This document shows positions 33,577-43,338 of a stretch of DNA of 64,000 nucleotides, in pieces. Location: the NCBI GenBank assembly GCA_029433415.1, contig JAQTIA010000003.1:124001-188000 (forward strand). Reading direction: 5' to 3'. The notes below the pieces were generated by a model. It ran no database searches. It was not told the origin of the DNA and was given only the letters and a program-made list of their open reading frames with translations. The DNA comes from Acetobacteraceae bacterium ESL0709. GTDB taxonomy: Bacteria; Pseudomonadota; Alphaproteobacteria; Acetobacterales; Acetobacteraceae. A program made the translations under genes and the position numbers. Within the stretch, counting starts at the first letter, position 1; each line of letters begins with the position of its first letter.

Positions 33577-35676
33577 TTATCCGGATCTGAGCAATCTTTC
33601 AGGTTTTGCGCGGTCGAACAGATGTACGATTGACATCTGTGTTATTTTTGATTTGTCATTTTCCTGCCGTTTTTCAGACATCATGCTCGTCGCCTCGCGA
33701 TTCATACTGTCAATTAATAACGGGAGTCGGAGTTCGTCTGCGAGTCTGAATCCCGGCAGGCCTGATTGTCTGTTCCCTGCCAGATCGCCTCCCCCTCTGA
33801 GAGCGAAATCCTGATCGGCGATTCTGAAGCCATCATCAGTTTCTCGTAACAGGCCGAGGCGTTTGCGGGCAGTAAAAGAAGCACTATGATTATGCAGAAG
33901 CAGACAGAAGGAGGCTTCGCTTCCACGCCCTATACGTCCTCTGAGCTGATGGAGCTGCGCCAGGCCAAAGCGCTCTGCTTCTTCGATAATCATAATAGTT
34001 GCATTGGGAATATCGACGCCAACTTCAATCACGGTTGTGGCAACGAGCAGGCGCGTCTTGCCTTCTCTGAAGTCTGAAAGGGCTTCCTGCCGGACGGCAA
34101 TATCCTGTCTGCCGTGTGCAAGGCCGATAATAGGGCCAAAACGTTTGCTCAGCATGGCCCAGCGGTCTTCGGCGGCTGCGGCGCTCTGGGTCTCGCTATT
34201 TTCTATAAGCGGACAGACCCAGAAAATCTGTTTGCCTTGCGCGAGGCTCCTTTCAATGCCGGCAAGCACGTCATCAAGGCGTTCCATATCATGTACGGTG
34301 GTGCGTACAGGCAGACGGTTCGCCGGTTTTTCTCTCAGGAAAGAAACCCCCATTTCTCCCCATTCAGCCAGAAGCAGGGTACGGGGAATAGGAGTCGCTG
34401 TCATGACCAGCAGATCAGCATGTTCTCCCTTATTTCCGAATTTCAGCCTCTGTTCGACTCCGAAGCGGTGCTGTTCGTCAATGATCGCCAGTCCCAGGTC
34501 TGCAAACTCAACGCCTTCCTGAAAGAGGGCATGCGTTCCGACAGTAATTTTTGCTGCTCCTGAAGCAATGTCCCTTAATATTCTTTTGCGTTCATTTCCC
34601 TTTATGGCACCGCTGAGAAAGACTGTGGGAACCGGACACAAGCGGGAGATTGTTTCATAATGCTGACGGGCGAGAATTTCAGTTGGTGCCATAAGGGCCG
34701 CCTGTGCTCCAGATTCAACGGCCTGAAGCATAGTGATCATGGCGACAAATGTTTTCCCGGATCCGACGTCTCCCTGAAGGAGGCGTACCATTTGATGAGG
34801 GGCGCTCATATCGCGAGAAATTTCGCTTATGGCTTTTTCCTGTGATTTTGTGGGGATGTAACCAAAGCGCGTCCTGAGCTCACTCTGATACTGCCCTGTT
34901 CCCTTCAGGGAACGACCAGAGCCCTGCTGAATGGCCAGGCGGGCCCAGCCAAGGCAAAGCTGATCGGCAAGAACCTCGTCGGCTGTGAGACGCATACGCG
35001 CTTTTTCAAGGATAGAACTGAAATCATCTTCATGTTTCAGAAGAGAAGGATCATGCAAAATAGTAAGTGCTTCCTTGAAGGAAGGCCATTGTTTTTCGGC
35101 CATCAGGCCGGGATTGTGCCATTCTGGCAGGTCAGGCACCAGTAACAGTGCTGCTTTCATGGCGCGCTTGACCGTGGAAGGATAAAGTCCTGCCGTGAGA
35201 GGCCAGACAGCTTCAATCTGCGGAAAAGAGAAGCGTTTGTCCCAGGGTAGAAAATAATCAGGCTGTGAAATTGTTGGCCTGTTCTGGTAAAAGCTGATTT
35301 TACCAGAAACAATCATTTCTGTCCCTGGTTCGGGGAAAGCGATTTTGCCTTTTTGAAAAAGGGCAATTTCCATGCGGCCTGTTTCGTCTTCGACGTGACA
35401 TGTTGCGGGTTGTGAGGTGCGTTGCGGGCGCCTGAAACTGACGATTTTAACGTGCGCCGTAAAAATGCTTCCTTGCTCAAGGTTTTGGGTTTCGCTGATG
35501 AATGAAAGCTTCCTGCGATCCACATAACGTTCTGGCAGGGTGAGGAGCAGGTCAATGACCCTTTTGCCCGCACTGATCTTGCCCAGAAGGCCGGCGTGAT
35601 AGGGGCCTACACCCGGAAGGGAAGACAGGGGAGCCAGAAGGGGCTCTATCAAGGCAGGAGGAGGAGAAACGGGCAT
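33577..35676 (-). CDS. recG: ATP-dependent DNA helicase RecG
   Basis: A 699-residue RecG, which reverses stalled forks and migrates branched DNA. An N-terminal wedge/OB domain (about 1-250, with LPGVGPYHAGLLGK helix-hairpin-helix-like start) precedes the SF2 motor: Walker A QGDVGSGKT near residue 307, DEQHRFG near 405, TATPIPRT near 437 and QLRGRIGRG near 605. It is divergent from mfd, with 162 bases between starts. No strong ribosome-binding site precedes the ATG at 35676, so the start is less sure than the identity. Confidence 0.95.
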   Translation of the reverse strand: MPVSPPPALIEPLLAPLSSLPGVGPYHAGLLGKISAGKRVIDLLLTLPERYVDRRKLSFISETQNLEQGSIFTAHVKIVSFRRPQRTSQPATCHVEDETGRMEIALFQKGKIAFPEPGTEMIVSGKISFYQNRPTISQPDYFLPWDKRFSFPQIEAVWPLTAGLYPSTVKRAMKAALLLVPDLPEWHNPGLMAEKQWPSFKEALTILHDPSLLKHEDDFSSILEKARMRLTADEVLADQLCLGWARLAIQQGSGRSLKGTGQYQSELRTRFGYIPTKSQEKAISEISRDMSAPHQMVRLLQGDVGSGKTFVAMITMLQAVESGAQAALMAPTEILARQHYETISRLCPVPTVFLSGAIKGNERKRILRDIASGAAKITVGTHALFQEGVEFADLGLAIIDEQHRFGVEQRLKFGNKGEHADLLVMTATPIPRTLLLAEWGEMGVSFLREKPANRLPVRTTVHDMERLDDVLAGIERSLAQGKQIFWVCPLIENSETQSAAAAEDRWAMLSKRFGPIIGLAHGRQDIAVRQEALSDFREGKTRLLVATTVIEVGVDIPNATIMIIEEAERFGLAQLHQLRGRIGRGSEASFCLLLHNHSASFTARKRLGLLRETDDGFRIADQDFALRGGGDLAGNRQSGLPGFRLADELRLPLLIDSMNREATSMMSEKRQENDKSKITQMSIVHLFDRAKPERLLRSG

Positions 35677-35838
35677 GGACGAGAAAGGACGGGACCCTTG
35701 AGGCTGACAGAGAAGTTCAGGACAGCTATAGAATAAAGGGAGAAAGATTCAGATGCCAGCAGGAAAGATGTATGTCGTGTCCCAAGCCTCAGGCATTATG
35801 ATAGATATTTTGGCTAACAGTTGAGGGAGAATGGTTTT

Positions 35839-38800
35839 ATGTCTTCATTCGGTCCAACCGTATGGGGGGTTCCTGATGGGAGTATTGCTTTTCTCTTAAG
35901 ACATCGTCTGTCCGAACATTCCGGTCCGTTGCTTCACGTCGCACGTAATGATGCCGATCTGGCTGAATTGGGCGATATGCTGGAGTGGCTGATGCCGGAA
36001 GTTGAAATATTGCGTTTTCCCGCATGGGATTGCCTGCCTTATGATCGCGTTTCGCCGAATCTGACCATTATGGCTGAACGTGCGGCGACTTTGAGCCGCC
36101 TGCTGGAGCCATTACCGCGTACAGGGCGTATTGTCCTGACCACGATCAACGCGCTTGTTCAAAGAGTGCCTCCCTGTACAAGTTTTAAAGGGCAGTCTCT
36201 TCAGATCAAGACCGGAGAAAATCTTGAGGCGTCTCATCTGATTGATGTGTTGATCGGGCGCGGGTACAGTCGCGTTGATACTGTGATGGATCGGGGGGAA
36301 TTTGCAACAAGAGGGGGGATCTTTGATCTTTTCCCCGCAGATGCACAGGATCCCGTAAGACTCGATTTCTTTGGTGATGAAGTTGAGCATATCCGCCATT
36401 TTGATGTCTCAACCCAGCGTTCCACTGGTGAGTTGAAATCATTCAGTCTGGGGCCTGTTTCCGAATATTCGTTGGATAAGCAGAGCATAAGTCGTTTTAA
36501 AAATGGCTGGCGTGATTCTTTTGGCGTTGGGGCTTTGCAGGATGTTCTTTATCAACAGGTCATTGAAGGCAGGCGTGCCGCAGGTTCTGAACATTATCTT
36601 CCTCTCTTTCACGAGGGAGATGGTGAGTTCATGGGAACAATTTTTGATTATCTTCCCAATGTAGCGGTCAGTTTTGAACGCGACGCGTCTGAAATGCTGA
36701 AGGCACGCTTTGAAATGATTGCCGATCATTATCAGGCGCGTCTGAGTGCGGTGCGTGAGGGCGAGCTTCCTTACAGGCCTCTGCCTCCCCATCGCCTTTA
36801 TCTTGATCAGAATGGCTGGGATGCTCTGCTGGCACCTCTCCCTAAAATACAGATCAGCCCTTTCGCCAAGCCTGAAGGCCAGGCAGGCATAGATATCGGA
36901 TACAGGCCGGGGCCGGTTTTCTCCAGCCTGGGGGGAACGGCACGGGAGAAAGTGTTTGATGTCTTTGCCGAACAGCAGAAGAGCTGGGCGCAGGAAGGCA
37001 GACGTACTTATATCATGGCCTGGAGTCGCGGGTCACGTGAAAGACTTGCCCACATGCTGGCTGAGCGTCATCTGGAGACGCAGATATTCGATGACTGGTC
37101 GCAGGCAGCTGGCATGGACAGGAACCAGATCGGCGTGGTCATCCTGCCACTTGAGCGCGGTTTTGTCACAGATCGTCAGGCTTTTGTTTCCGAACAGGAT
37201 TTATTGGGAGAGCGTTTGGCTCGTCCTCCCCGTCAGAAGCGTAAAACAGGCGATTTTATAACCCAGATTGGCGAAATTGCCGAGAATGATCTGGTGGTGC
37301 ATGAAGATTATGGTATCGGACGCTATGTGGGTCTTGAAACAGTCAAGGAAGATCTGGTTGCTCACGATTATCTGTCCATTCTTTATGACGGCGAGCAAAG
37401 GCTTTTATTGCCGGTAGAAAATATTGATCTTCTGAGTCGTTTCGGTTCTGAACAGGACGGTGTGCAGCTTGATCGGTTAGGGGGGGCTTCCTGGCAGGGG
37501 CGCAAGGCGAAAATGAAAGCGCGCCTGCGTGAAATGGCTGGGGAACTGATTCGTACAGCGGCTGCCCGCGCGATGAAAGAGGCCCCGACAATGGCGCCGG
37601 CAGAGGGAATGTGGGACGAATTTTGCGCCCGTTTTCCTTATATAGAAACTGAGGATCAGTCGCGCGCCATTGCTGATGTAATTGAGGATATGGGCAGCGG
37701 GCGCCCCATGGACCGCCTGGTGTGCGGGGATGTCGGTTTTGGCAAGACAGAAGTGGCGCTTCGGGCTGCCTTTGTTGCCGCCCTTTCGGGGATGCAGGTC
37801 GCTGTCGTCGTGCCGACAACCTTGCTGGCACGGCAGCATTATCTGAGTTTCACCAAGCGTTTTGAGGGGTTGCCTGTCAGGATCGCCCAGCTTTCCCGTC
37901 TGGTGACAGCCAAAGAGGCCAGCAAGATCAAGGAAGGTCTGGCCGATGGCACGATTGATATTGTCATTGGCACGCATGCCTTGCTGGCCAAATCCATTTC
38001 ATTTAACCGCCTTGGCCTGCTGGTGATTGATGAGGAACAGCATTTTGGTGTTGCTCATAAGGAAAAACTCAAGGCCCTGCGTGAAGATGTGCATGTTCTG
38101 ACTCTTTCGGCAACGCCTTTGCCGCGTACCTTGCAGCTTTCCCTTTCCGGGGTGCGGGAAATGAGCCTGATTGCAACCCCTCCAACAGATCGCCTGTCGG
38201 TCAGAACATTTATCACGCCTTTTGACCGCGTCATGATTCATGAGGCTATACAGCGTGAACGCTTCAGGGGTGGACAGATTTTCTGTGTCGTGCCACGCCT
38301 TGCTGACATGGAGCCCATGGCAAAGCGCCTTAAGGAAATCGTGCCCGATGCCCGTATTGCCGAAGCGCATGGACGCTTGACGCCAACCGAGCTTGAAAAG
38401 GTGATGACGGATTTCTCTGAAGGCAAATATGACATCCTGCTTTCGACCAATATCGTTGAAAGTGGTCTGGATATGCCAGGAGTGAATACGATCATCATTC
38501 ACAGGGCAGATCGTTTTGGCCTTGGGCAGCTTTATCAGCTGCGCGGTCGCGTTGGCCGCGGCAAGCAGCGTGGTTATGCCTATCTGACATGGCCGCAGAC
38601 GCAACCTCTTTCCAACAATTCACTCAAGCGTCTGGAAATCATGCAGACGCTTGAATCTCTGGGGGCAGGATTTGTGCTCGCGTCTCATGATCTGGATATG
38701 AGAGGGGCAGGCAATCTTCTGGGTGAAGAGCAATCAGGTCATATCAGGGAGGTGGGAATAGAGCTTTATCAGCAGATGTTGCAGGAAGCTGTGATTGATC

Positions 38801-39321
38801 TGCGCAAGGAAAGGGGCAAGGCACTTGAAACCGAAGAGAAATGGTCGCCTGCTATTTCTTTGGGGCTGGCTGTTCTTTTGCCTGAAAATTATGTGAAGGA
38901 CTTGCCGGTCAGGTTGGGCCTTTACCGGCGTATTGCGGCTCTTAAAGATGAAGCCGAGCTTGAGGCGATGCGCGTGGAGTTGGTGGATCGCTTTGGTCCC
39001 TTGCCAGAGGAAGTGCAAAATCTTCTTGAGATTGTGCAGCTAAAGAAGCTTTGTCTTGAGGCAGGCGTTGAACGGATCGAAACGGGGCCAAAAGGAATGG
39101 TCATTCAGTTCCGTCATAACCGTTTTGCGAATCCCGAAGGGTTGTTGCGCTGGATAGAACGCAACCAGAAAGCGGGTGTCAAAATCCGTTCCGATCACAA
39201 GCTTGCCATGGTCAGGGAAATGAAAAACGCTGTCAGGATTCCCATGGCCCGGAAAGTACTGACATCCTTGTGTAAACTGGCCAAAAAGAATGACCCTGTT
39301 GAAGAGCAGGATCACGGGTAA
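35839..39321 (+). CDS. mfd: Transcription-repair coupling factor
   Basis: A 1160-residue Mfd, which removes stalled RNA polymerase and recruits UvrA. The UvrB-homology region is at the N-terminus (FPAWDCLPYDRVSP), the RNA-polymerase-binding region near 480-560, and the RecG-like translocase has CGDVGFGKTEVALRAAF near residue 635, VIDEEQHFG near 730, LSATPLPRT near 760 and QLRGRVGRGK near 905. The TRCF domain closes the protein. The ATG at 35839 follows AGGGAGA; an upstream TTG in frame is less likely. Confidence 0.96.
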   Translation: MSSFGPTVWGVPDGSIAFLLRHRLSEHSGPLLHVARNDADLAELGDMLEWLMPEVEILRFPAWDCLPYDRVSPNLTIMAERAATLSRLLEPLPRTGRIVLTTINALVQRVPPCTSFKGQSLQIKTGENLEASHLIDVLIGRGYSRVDTVMDRGEFATRGGIFDLFPADAQDPVRLDFFGDEVEHIRHFDVSTQRSTGELKSFSLGPVSEYSLDKQSISRFKNGWRDSFGVGALQDVLYQQVIEGRRAAGSEHYLPLFHEGDGEFMGTIFDYLPNVAVSFERDASEMLKARFEMIADHYQARLSAVREGELPYRPLPPHRLYLDQNGWDALLAPLPKIQISPFAKPEGQAGIDIGYRPGPVFSSLGGTAREKVFDVFAEQQKSWAQEGRRTYIMAWSRGSRERLAHMLAERHLETQIFDDWSQAAGMDRNQIGVVILPLERGFVTDRQAFVSEQDLLGERLARPPRQKRKTGDFITQIGEIAENDLVVHEDYGIGRYVGLETVKEDLVAHDYLSILYDGEQRLLLPVENIDLLSRFGSEQDGVQLDRLGGASWQGRKAKMKARLREMAGELIRTAAARAMKEAPTMAPAEGMWDEFCARFPYIETEDQSRAIADVIEDMGSGRPMDRLVCGDVGFGKTEVALRAAFVAALSGMQVAVVVPTTLLARQHYLSFTKRFEGLPVRIAQLSRLVTAKEASKIKEGLADGTIDIVIGTHALLAKSISFNRLGLLVIDEEQHFGVAHKEKLKALREDVHVLTLSATPLPRTLQLSLSGVREMSLIATPPTDRLSVRTFITPFDRVMIHEAIQRERFRGGQIFCVVPRLADMEPMAKRLKEIVPDARIAEAHGRLTPTELEKVMTDFSEGKYDILLSTNIVESGLDMPGVNTIIIHRADRFGLGQLYQLRGRVGRGKQRGYAYLTWPQTQPLSNNSLKRLEIMQTLESLGAGFVLASHDLDMRGAGNLLGEEQSGHIREVGIELYQQMLQEAVIDLRKERGKALETEEKWSPAISLGLAVLLPENYVKDLPVRLGLYRRIAALKDEAELEAMRVELVDRFGPLPEEVQNLLEIVQLKKLCLEAGVERIETGPKGMVIQFRHNRFANPEGLLRWIERNQKAGVKIRSDHKLAMVREMKNAVRIPMARKVLTSLCKLAKKNDPVEEQDHG

Positions 39322-39333
39322 TCTTTGCTGAAG

Positions 39334-39364
39334 TTTCAGGAGGAAGATCTTTATCCTCCTGAAA
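39334..39364. terminator. Hairpin between mfd and hmp
   Basis: A perfect 11-bp stem, TTTCAGGAGGA (39334-39344) with TCCTCCTGAAA (39354-39364), nine-base loop, between two convergent genes. No T run follows on either strand, but its place suggests a shared transcript end. Confidence 0.65.
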
Positions 39365-39384
39365 GGTTCACGGGCGTAGAGGAT

Positions 39385-40599
39385 TCAGATACCAGCGGTG
39401 GAAAGATAGGCGTCTGAGGCAGAGCCGAACATTTCATAGCGGATCTGGTCATCAGGGAGGCCATGGGATTTCAGGAGTTTTACAGTATCGCGCATGAAGT
39501 CGTCGGGACCGCAAATATAATAGATGGCGTCCTGATTTAGAGTGTCCCTGATCCAGTCCTGTGAAATATGTCCCTTATGGAAGGTCACATTGGCGATGTT
39601 CTCGTCAGGTTTTTCGGTCGTATAGAACAGATCTGCGCTAATTTCCCCTTTGGCCGCCAGTTCCTTTATGCGGTCAGCAAAGATATCGCTTTTTACGTCA
39701 TGAGCGCCGTGGACATAGCGCATCGAAGGATGCTTCCCGCGTGCGATCAGTGTTTCCATCATGGAAACCATAGGGGTCAGGCCTACGCCGGCGCTGAGGA
39801 AAACAATTGGCCTCTCGGAAGTTTCATTCAGATAGAAATCGCCCGCAGGTGCGGAAACGTCAAGGATCGTACCTTCCATGGCGGAACAATGCAGCCAGCT
39901 TGAAACGACGCCATCATCACGACGTTTAACCGTGATGGTGTAATGATCATTTGAAGGGCTGGAAGAAATTGTATAGTTACGGCGCTGTGAACCATGCCCC
40001 GGAATTTTGAGTTTGAAGCTGAGATACTGCCCGGCGCGGTGCTGCATGACGGGTTTACCGTCTTCGGGAGTGAGGGTGAAGGTCGTAACGAAAGCGTTTT
40101 CATCATGACGTTGTGCAACCTTGAAATGACGCCAGCCTGTCCAGCCACCTGGCAGATCTTCATGAGCTTTATAGATCTCAGCCTCGCGATTAATCAGGAC
40201 ATCAGCGAGAAAACCATAGGCTTCTGTCCAGGCATCCATTACGGCTGGTGTTGCGGCGTCACCCAGTACATGAGCAATGGCTCCGAGCAGGGCTTTGCCT
40301 ACGAAAGGATAATGTCTGGGCAGGATATTCAGTCCAACATGCTTTTCAGCGATACGTTCGAGCATGGCCTGGAGAGCACCGGGATTATCAATGTGGCGGG
40401 CATAGGCCAGCACGGCGAGAGCGAGGGCCTTTGGCTGCTCGCCATCTTTTTGGTGTGACATGTTGAAGAGGTCACGAATTTCTTCATCGGCGAGCAGGCG
40501 TTTGTACATTTCATGCGTGATATCAAGACCACTCGCTTGCAGGGCAGGGACACAGGCCTTGACAATTTCGCGGGTCTGAGGAGAAGGGAACTGAACCAT
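39385..40599 (-). CDS. hmp: Flavohemoglobin, nitric oxide dioxygenase
   Basis: A 404-residue flavohemoprotein. The N-terminal globin domain (about 1-140) has the proximal histidine in the EKHVGLNILPRHYP region; the middle FAD domain has RNYTISSS near residue 205; the C-terminal NAD domain has LSAGVGLTPMVSM near 268 and YYICGPDDFM near 355. It oxidises NO to nitrate with O2 and NAD(P)H, protecting against nitrosative stress. The ATG at 40599 gives the normal start; a frame to 40632 would run into the operator. nsrR is divergent next to it, with an NsrR-type operator upstream of hmp. Confidence 0.95.
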   Translation of the reverse strand: MVQFPSPQTREIVKACVPALQASGLDITHEMYKRLLADEEIRDLFNMSHQKDGEQPKALALAVLAYARHIDNPGALQAMLERIAEKHVGLNILPRHYPFVGKALLGAIAHVLGDAATPAVMDAWTEAYGFLADVLINREAEIYKAHEDLPGGWTGWRHFKVAQRHDENAFVTTFTLTPEDGKPVMQHRAGQYLSFKLKIPGHGSQRRNYTISSSPSNDHYTITVKRRDDGVVSSWLHCSAMEGTILDVSAPAGDFYLNETSERPIVFLSAGVGLTPMVSMMETLIARGKHPSMRYVHGAHDVKSDIFADRIKELAAKGEISADLFYTTEKPDENIANVTFHKGHISQDWIRDTLNQDAIYYICGPDDFMRDTVKLLKSHGLPDDQIRYEMFGSASDAYLSTAGI

Positions 40600-40608
40600 G
40601 AGGTGACT

Positions 40609-40639
40609 CCATAAGGTATATATTTTATACACCTTATGG
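40609..40639 (-). promoter_or_regulatory. NsrR-type operator upstream of hmp
   Basis: A palindrome with perfect 8-bp arms, CCATAAGG (40609-40616) and CCTTATGG (40632-40639). The core 40613-40635 reads as two 11-base half-sites about one central base, AAGGTATATAT-T-TTATACACCTT, close in layout and sequence to the NsrR consensus (AAG-TG-ATTT, N, inverted). It lies ten bases upstream of the hmp start, so binding would block hmp expression. Confidence 0.8.
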
Positions 40640-40750
40640 TATCTGCTTTTATCTGCTTCTTGTCAAGATTGAAATTACAAACTGGGAACAGACGTGATAA
40701 AGTGTCACAATACAAAATGGATATGGGGATAGCGGAGAAGGAAAAGCGTT

Positions 40751-41215
40751 TTGCGTTTAACTTTGCACACGGACTACGCACTGCGGACATTGATCTATGT
40801 GACGGTAAAAAATGACCGTTTGGTTTCGATCAAGGAAATCTCGGCCCTTTATGGGATCTCGGAAAACCATATGGTAAAGGTTATTCATCGGCTTGGGAAA
40901 GGCGGGTTTCTTAAAACCCAGCGTGGTCACGGCGGTGGTATTCAGCTGGCACGTCCACCTGAGGAAATCTGTATCGGCGATGTTATCCGCCATACTGAGG
41001 AGGATCTTGCCGTTATTGCTTGTATGAATAAAGATTCGCCTGTCGCAAATTGTCTTCTCTCAGCAGGATGCGTCCTGAAATCCAGTATGTTCAAGGCGCA
41101 GGAAGCGTTTCTTTCGGTTTTTGACAAGCTTTCTCTTTCTGATATCGTGACGCCGTTTGAACGTCTGCGGATTCAGAAAGAGGAAGAGAAACAGAACCTC
41201 AAAAAATCAGCCTAG
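40751..41215 (+). CDS. nsrR: Rrf2-family nitric oxide-sensing repressor NsrR
   Basis: A 154-residue Rrf2 regulator. The winged helix-turn-helix is at the N-terminus (SIKEISALYGISENHMVKVI), with the GGFLKTQRGHGGGIQLA wing. Three cysteines at 91, 101 and 107 match the iron-sulfur cluster ligands of NsrR, whose cluster is destroyed by NO. The start is TTG at 40751, supported by the family N-terminus (MRLTLHTDYALR) and GGAGAAGGA upstream. It is divergent from hmp, its probable target. Its stop overlaps the rlmE stop from the other strand by four bases. Confidence 0.9.
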   Translation: MRLTLHTDYALRTLIYVTVKNDRLVSIKEISALYGISENHMVKVIHRLGKGGFLKTQRGHGGGIQLARPPEEICIGDVIRHTEEDLAVIACMNKDSPVANCLLSAGCVLKSSMFKAQEAFLSVFDKLSLSDIVTPFERLRIQKEEEKQNLKKSA

Positions 41216-41973
41216 ATTTCCTTTTTAAATCCTATGGCGATGACGTAAAGCTCGCTTGATTCCTTGCGGGAAGAGGGGGGTTTGACGTGTTTGATCGTCG
41301 CGAAATTCTGTTTCATGACATCAAGCATTGTCTTTTCAGAGCCACCCTGAAAAACTTTTGCAATAAAGATTCCCTTGTCAGCCAGAATTTTCAGCGCGAA
41401 ATCAAGCGCATTTTCTGCCAAAGCCATGATGCGCAGGTGGTCGGTCGCGGCATGGCCTGTCGTGTTGGGGGCCATGTCGGACATCACGATATCTGCACGG
41501 CCACCCAACATGGAGTGCAAGATGTCCGGCATGGCGGGATCCATGAAGTCGCCGACAATAATTTCAGCTTCAGGGACGGGATCAACAGGCAGGAGATCAA
41601 CGCCAACGACTTTGCCAGCGCCTCTTTTTATAGCAACCTGCGTCCATCCTCCTGGTGCTGCGCCGAGGTCAATAATTCTGGAGCCAGGCTGAATGAGATG
41701 AAAGCGGTCATCAATTTCAATCAGCTTGAAAGCCGCGCGTGACCGCCAGCCCTGTTGTCGTGCGGCTGCAACGTAAGGATCATTAAGCTGCCGGTTGAGC
41801 CATCTTTGCTGGGAAGGTGTTTTCTTACGGGCGGTCCTGAGTTTTTCAGTTTTTGTTCTTAAAGAACGCGACGCGCCAGCATCATCTTCACTAAGGCGCC
41901 TTCCAGGGGTGAGAGACTGTCTGAGCGGCTTTCCTGCAATACGCGTTTTCGAGGAAGGCGTTTTTGATTTCAT
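41212..41973 (-). CDS. rlmE: 23S rRNA (uridine-2'-O)-methyltransferase RlmE
   Basis: A 253-residue FtsJ/RrmJ-type methyltransferase that modifies U2552 of 23S rRNA at a late stage of 50S assembly. The K-D-K-E tetrad is visible: Lys in RSRAAFKL, Asp in MSDMAPN, Lys in AKVFQGG and Glu in ESSELYV. The SAM loop is DLGAAPGGWTQ near residue 100. The first 60 residues are basic and absent from shorter homologues, an extension common in Alphaproteobacteria. Its start overlaps the ppx stop (ATGA), so they are coupled. Confidence 0.93.
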   Translation of the reverse strand: MKSKTPSSKTRIAGKPLRQSLTPGRRLSEDDAGASRSLRTKTEKLRTARKKTPSQQRWLNRQLNDPYVAAARQQGWRSRAAFKLIEIDDRFHLIQPGSRIIDLGAAPGGWTQVAIKRGAGKVVGVDLLPVDPVPEAEIIVGDFMDPAMPDILHSMLGGRADIVMSDMAPNTTGHAATDHLRIMALAENALDFALKILADKGIFIAKVFQGGSEKTMLDVMKQNFATIKHVKPPSSRKESSELYVIAIGFKKEI

Positions 41974-43106
41974 AGTGAAAGGGCCAAGGCTCCTGAACGT
42001 AAGATCATGCTGGAATCAGATTTGGGGTTATATTCCTGCCGGAAACGTAATTTATGGTTACGTGCCATACGCATAACCATTCCGTCACGCAAGCCCCTGT
42101 CAGCTATAGTAATATAATCTATAGGCCACATGGACTGGATAGCCTCGTAAATGGCGCACCCCGCCAGCACGAGGGAGGACCGTCCATAACCGATGCAAGG
42201 GTGTTTTTCCAATGCCGAACGTGACATGGTCTTTATTTTGGCAACGGCTTGCGCAACAGTTTCCGAACTCAGGACAGTACCATCAATGCGGTAACGGTCA
42301 TAACGTTTGAGATCAAGGGCGACGCCGGCAATAGTCGTGATAGTGCCTGACAGGCCTATCAATTGAACATTGTGACGTGCGACTTCACGCTTGATACAAT
42401 AAATTTTCTCAAATTGTTCCAGCTTTCCCCGGATAAATTTGAAGGCAGCATGATAGGCGTCTTTGGGGGCAAGATGAGCAAAGAGCTCTGTCAGACTGAC
42501 AATGCCCTGTTTTAGGCTTGTCATTCCTGCAAGATAATGCCTTTGAGACAGGCTGTCTGTCCTGACCCAGGAAAGCTCGGTGGAACCGCCGCCAATATCA
42601 AAAATCAAGGCACGTCCCGGTTGATTTCCGGCCGGAGAGGCACATAGAAGCGAACGACAACTTTCAAGAGCGAGTTCAGCTTCTTCACGGTCCGAAATGA
42701 TCTGGATCTTCAGGCCCGTTTCCGCGTAGACGCGTTCGAGGAATTCTTGCGAATTTTCCGCCTGCCTGCAGACTTCAGTCGTAATGGCATAAATAGAGGA
42801 GATAGGCCAATGAGCCATTTTACGGGCGAAGAGACGCAATGTCTCAAGAGTGCGTTCTATAGCCTGTTCATCAAGCTTTCCGGTAAGGCTTACTCCCTCC
42901 CCCAGCAGAACCGGGGAGCTGAAGCGTTCTATAATCTTGAATTTCCCACGGAAATTTTTGACGATCAGGAGTCGACAGCTTGTTGTTCCCAAGTCAATAG
43001 CAGCGTAATAGCAGGGTTTTTCAGACAAAGAGGAGAGGACACCATTCCTCTGTGAAAGGAAACGATGAGGAGGCGTCTTTTTGTGGGGCGTAGAACATAT
43101 TTTCAT
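41970..43106 (-). CDS. ppx: Ppx/GppA family phosphatase
   Basis: A 378-residue exopolyphosphatase/guanosine pentaphosphatase-family protein of the ASKHA fold. Phosphate-binding loops are AAIDLGTTSCRLLI near residue 35 and IFDIGGGSTELSW near 170, with RDGMVMRMA near the end. It removes terminal phosphates from polyphosphate or pppGpp; which one cannot be told, and the extra C-terminal domain of long Ppx is missing. The ATG at 43106 follows GGAGGAGGG; a GTG six bases earlier is the alternative. It leads a two-gene unit with rlmE. Confidence 0.86.
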   Translation of the reverse strand: MKICSTPHKKTPPHRFLSQRNGVLSSLSEKPCYYAAIDLGTTSCRLLIVKNFRGKFKIIERFSSPVLLGEGVSLTGKLDEQAIERTLETLRLFARKMAHWPISSIYAITTEVCRQAENSQEFLERVYAETGLKIQIISDREEAELALESCRSLLCASPAGNQPGRALIFDIGGGSTELSWVRTDSLSQRHYLAGMTSLKQGIVSLTELFAHLAPKDAYHAAFKFIRGKLEQFEKIYCIKREVARHNVQLIGLSGTITTIAGVALDLKRYDRYRIDGTVLSSETVAQAVAKIKTMSRSALEKHPCIGYGRSSLVLAGCAIYEAIQSMWPIDYITIADRGLRDGMVMRMARNHKLRFRQEYNPKSDSSMILRSGALALSL

Positions 43107-43264
43107 AATCACCCTCCTCCGTAAGTGGTCAGGTTGTGCGTTGTTTTGGGCATAATGGCCTTATTTGCGAATCATTATAACTCAAAATCCGTCATGAAAG
43201 GTAAATTTTTTCAAATAGCTCTTGCATCATGCCCAGGATGACGTTAAAAGCACGCTCAACCGCT

Positions 43265-43338
43265 TGGGAGATAGTTTAGCGGTAGAACTACCGGCTCTGA
43301 CCCGGTCAGCCCTGGTTCGAATCCAGGTCTCCCAGCCA
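43265..43338 (+). tRNA. tRNA-Gln (anticodon CTG)
   Basis: A 74-base cloverleaf with encoded CCA. Acceptor TGGGAGA pairs with TCTCCCA; D stem GTTT/GAAC; anticodon stem ACCGG/CCGGT with loop CTCTGAC, giving anticodon CTG; variable loop CAGC; T stem CCTGG/CCAGG with loop TTCGAAT. It reads CAG. No clear terminator follows, and the promoter is in the 150-base gap before it. Confidence 0.95.
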
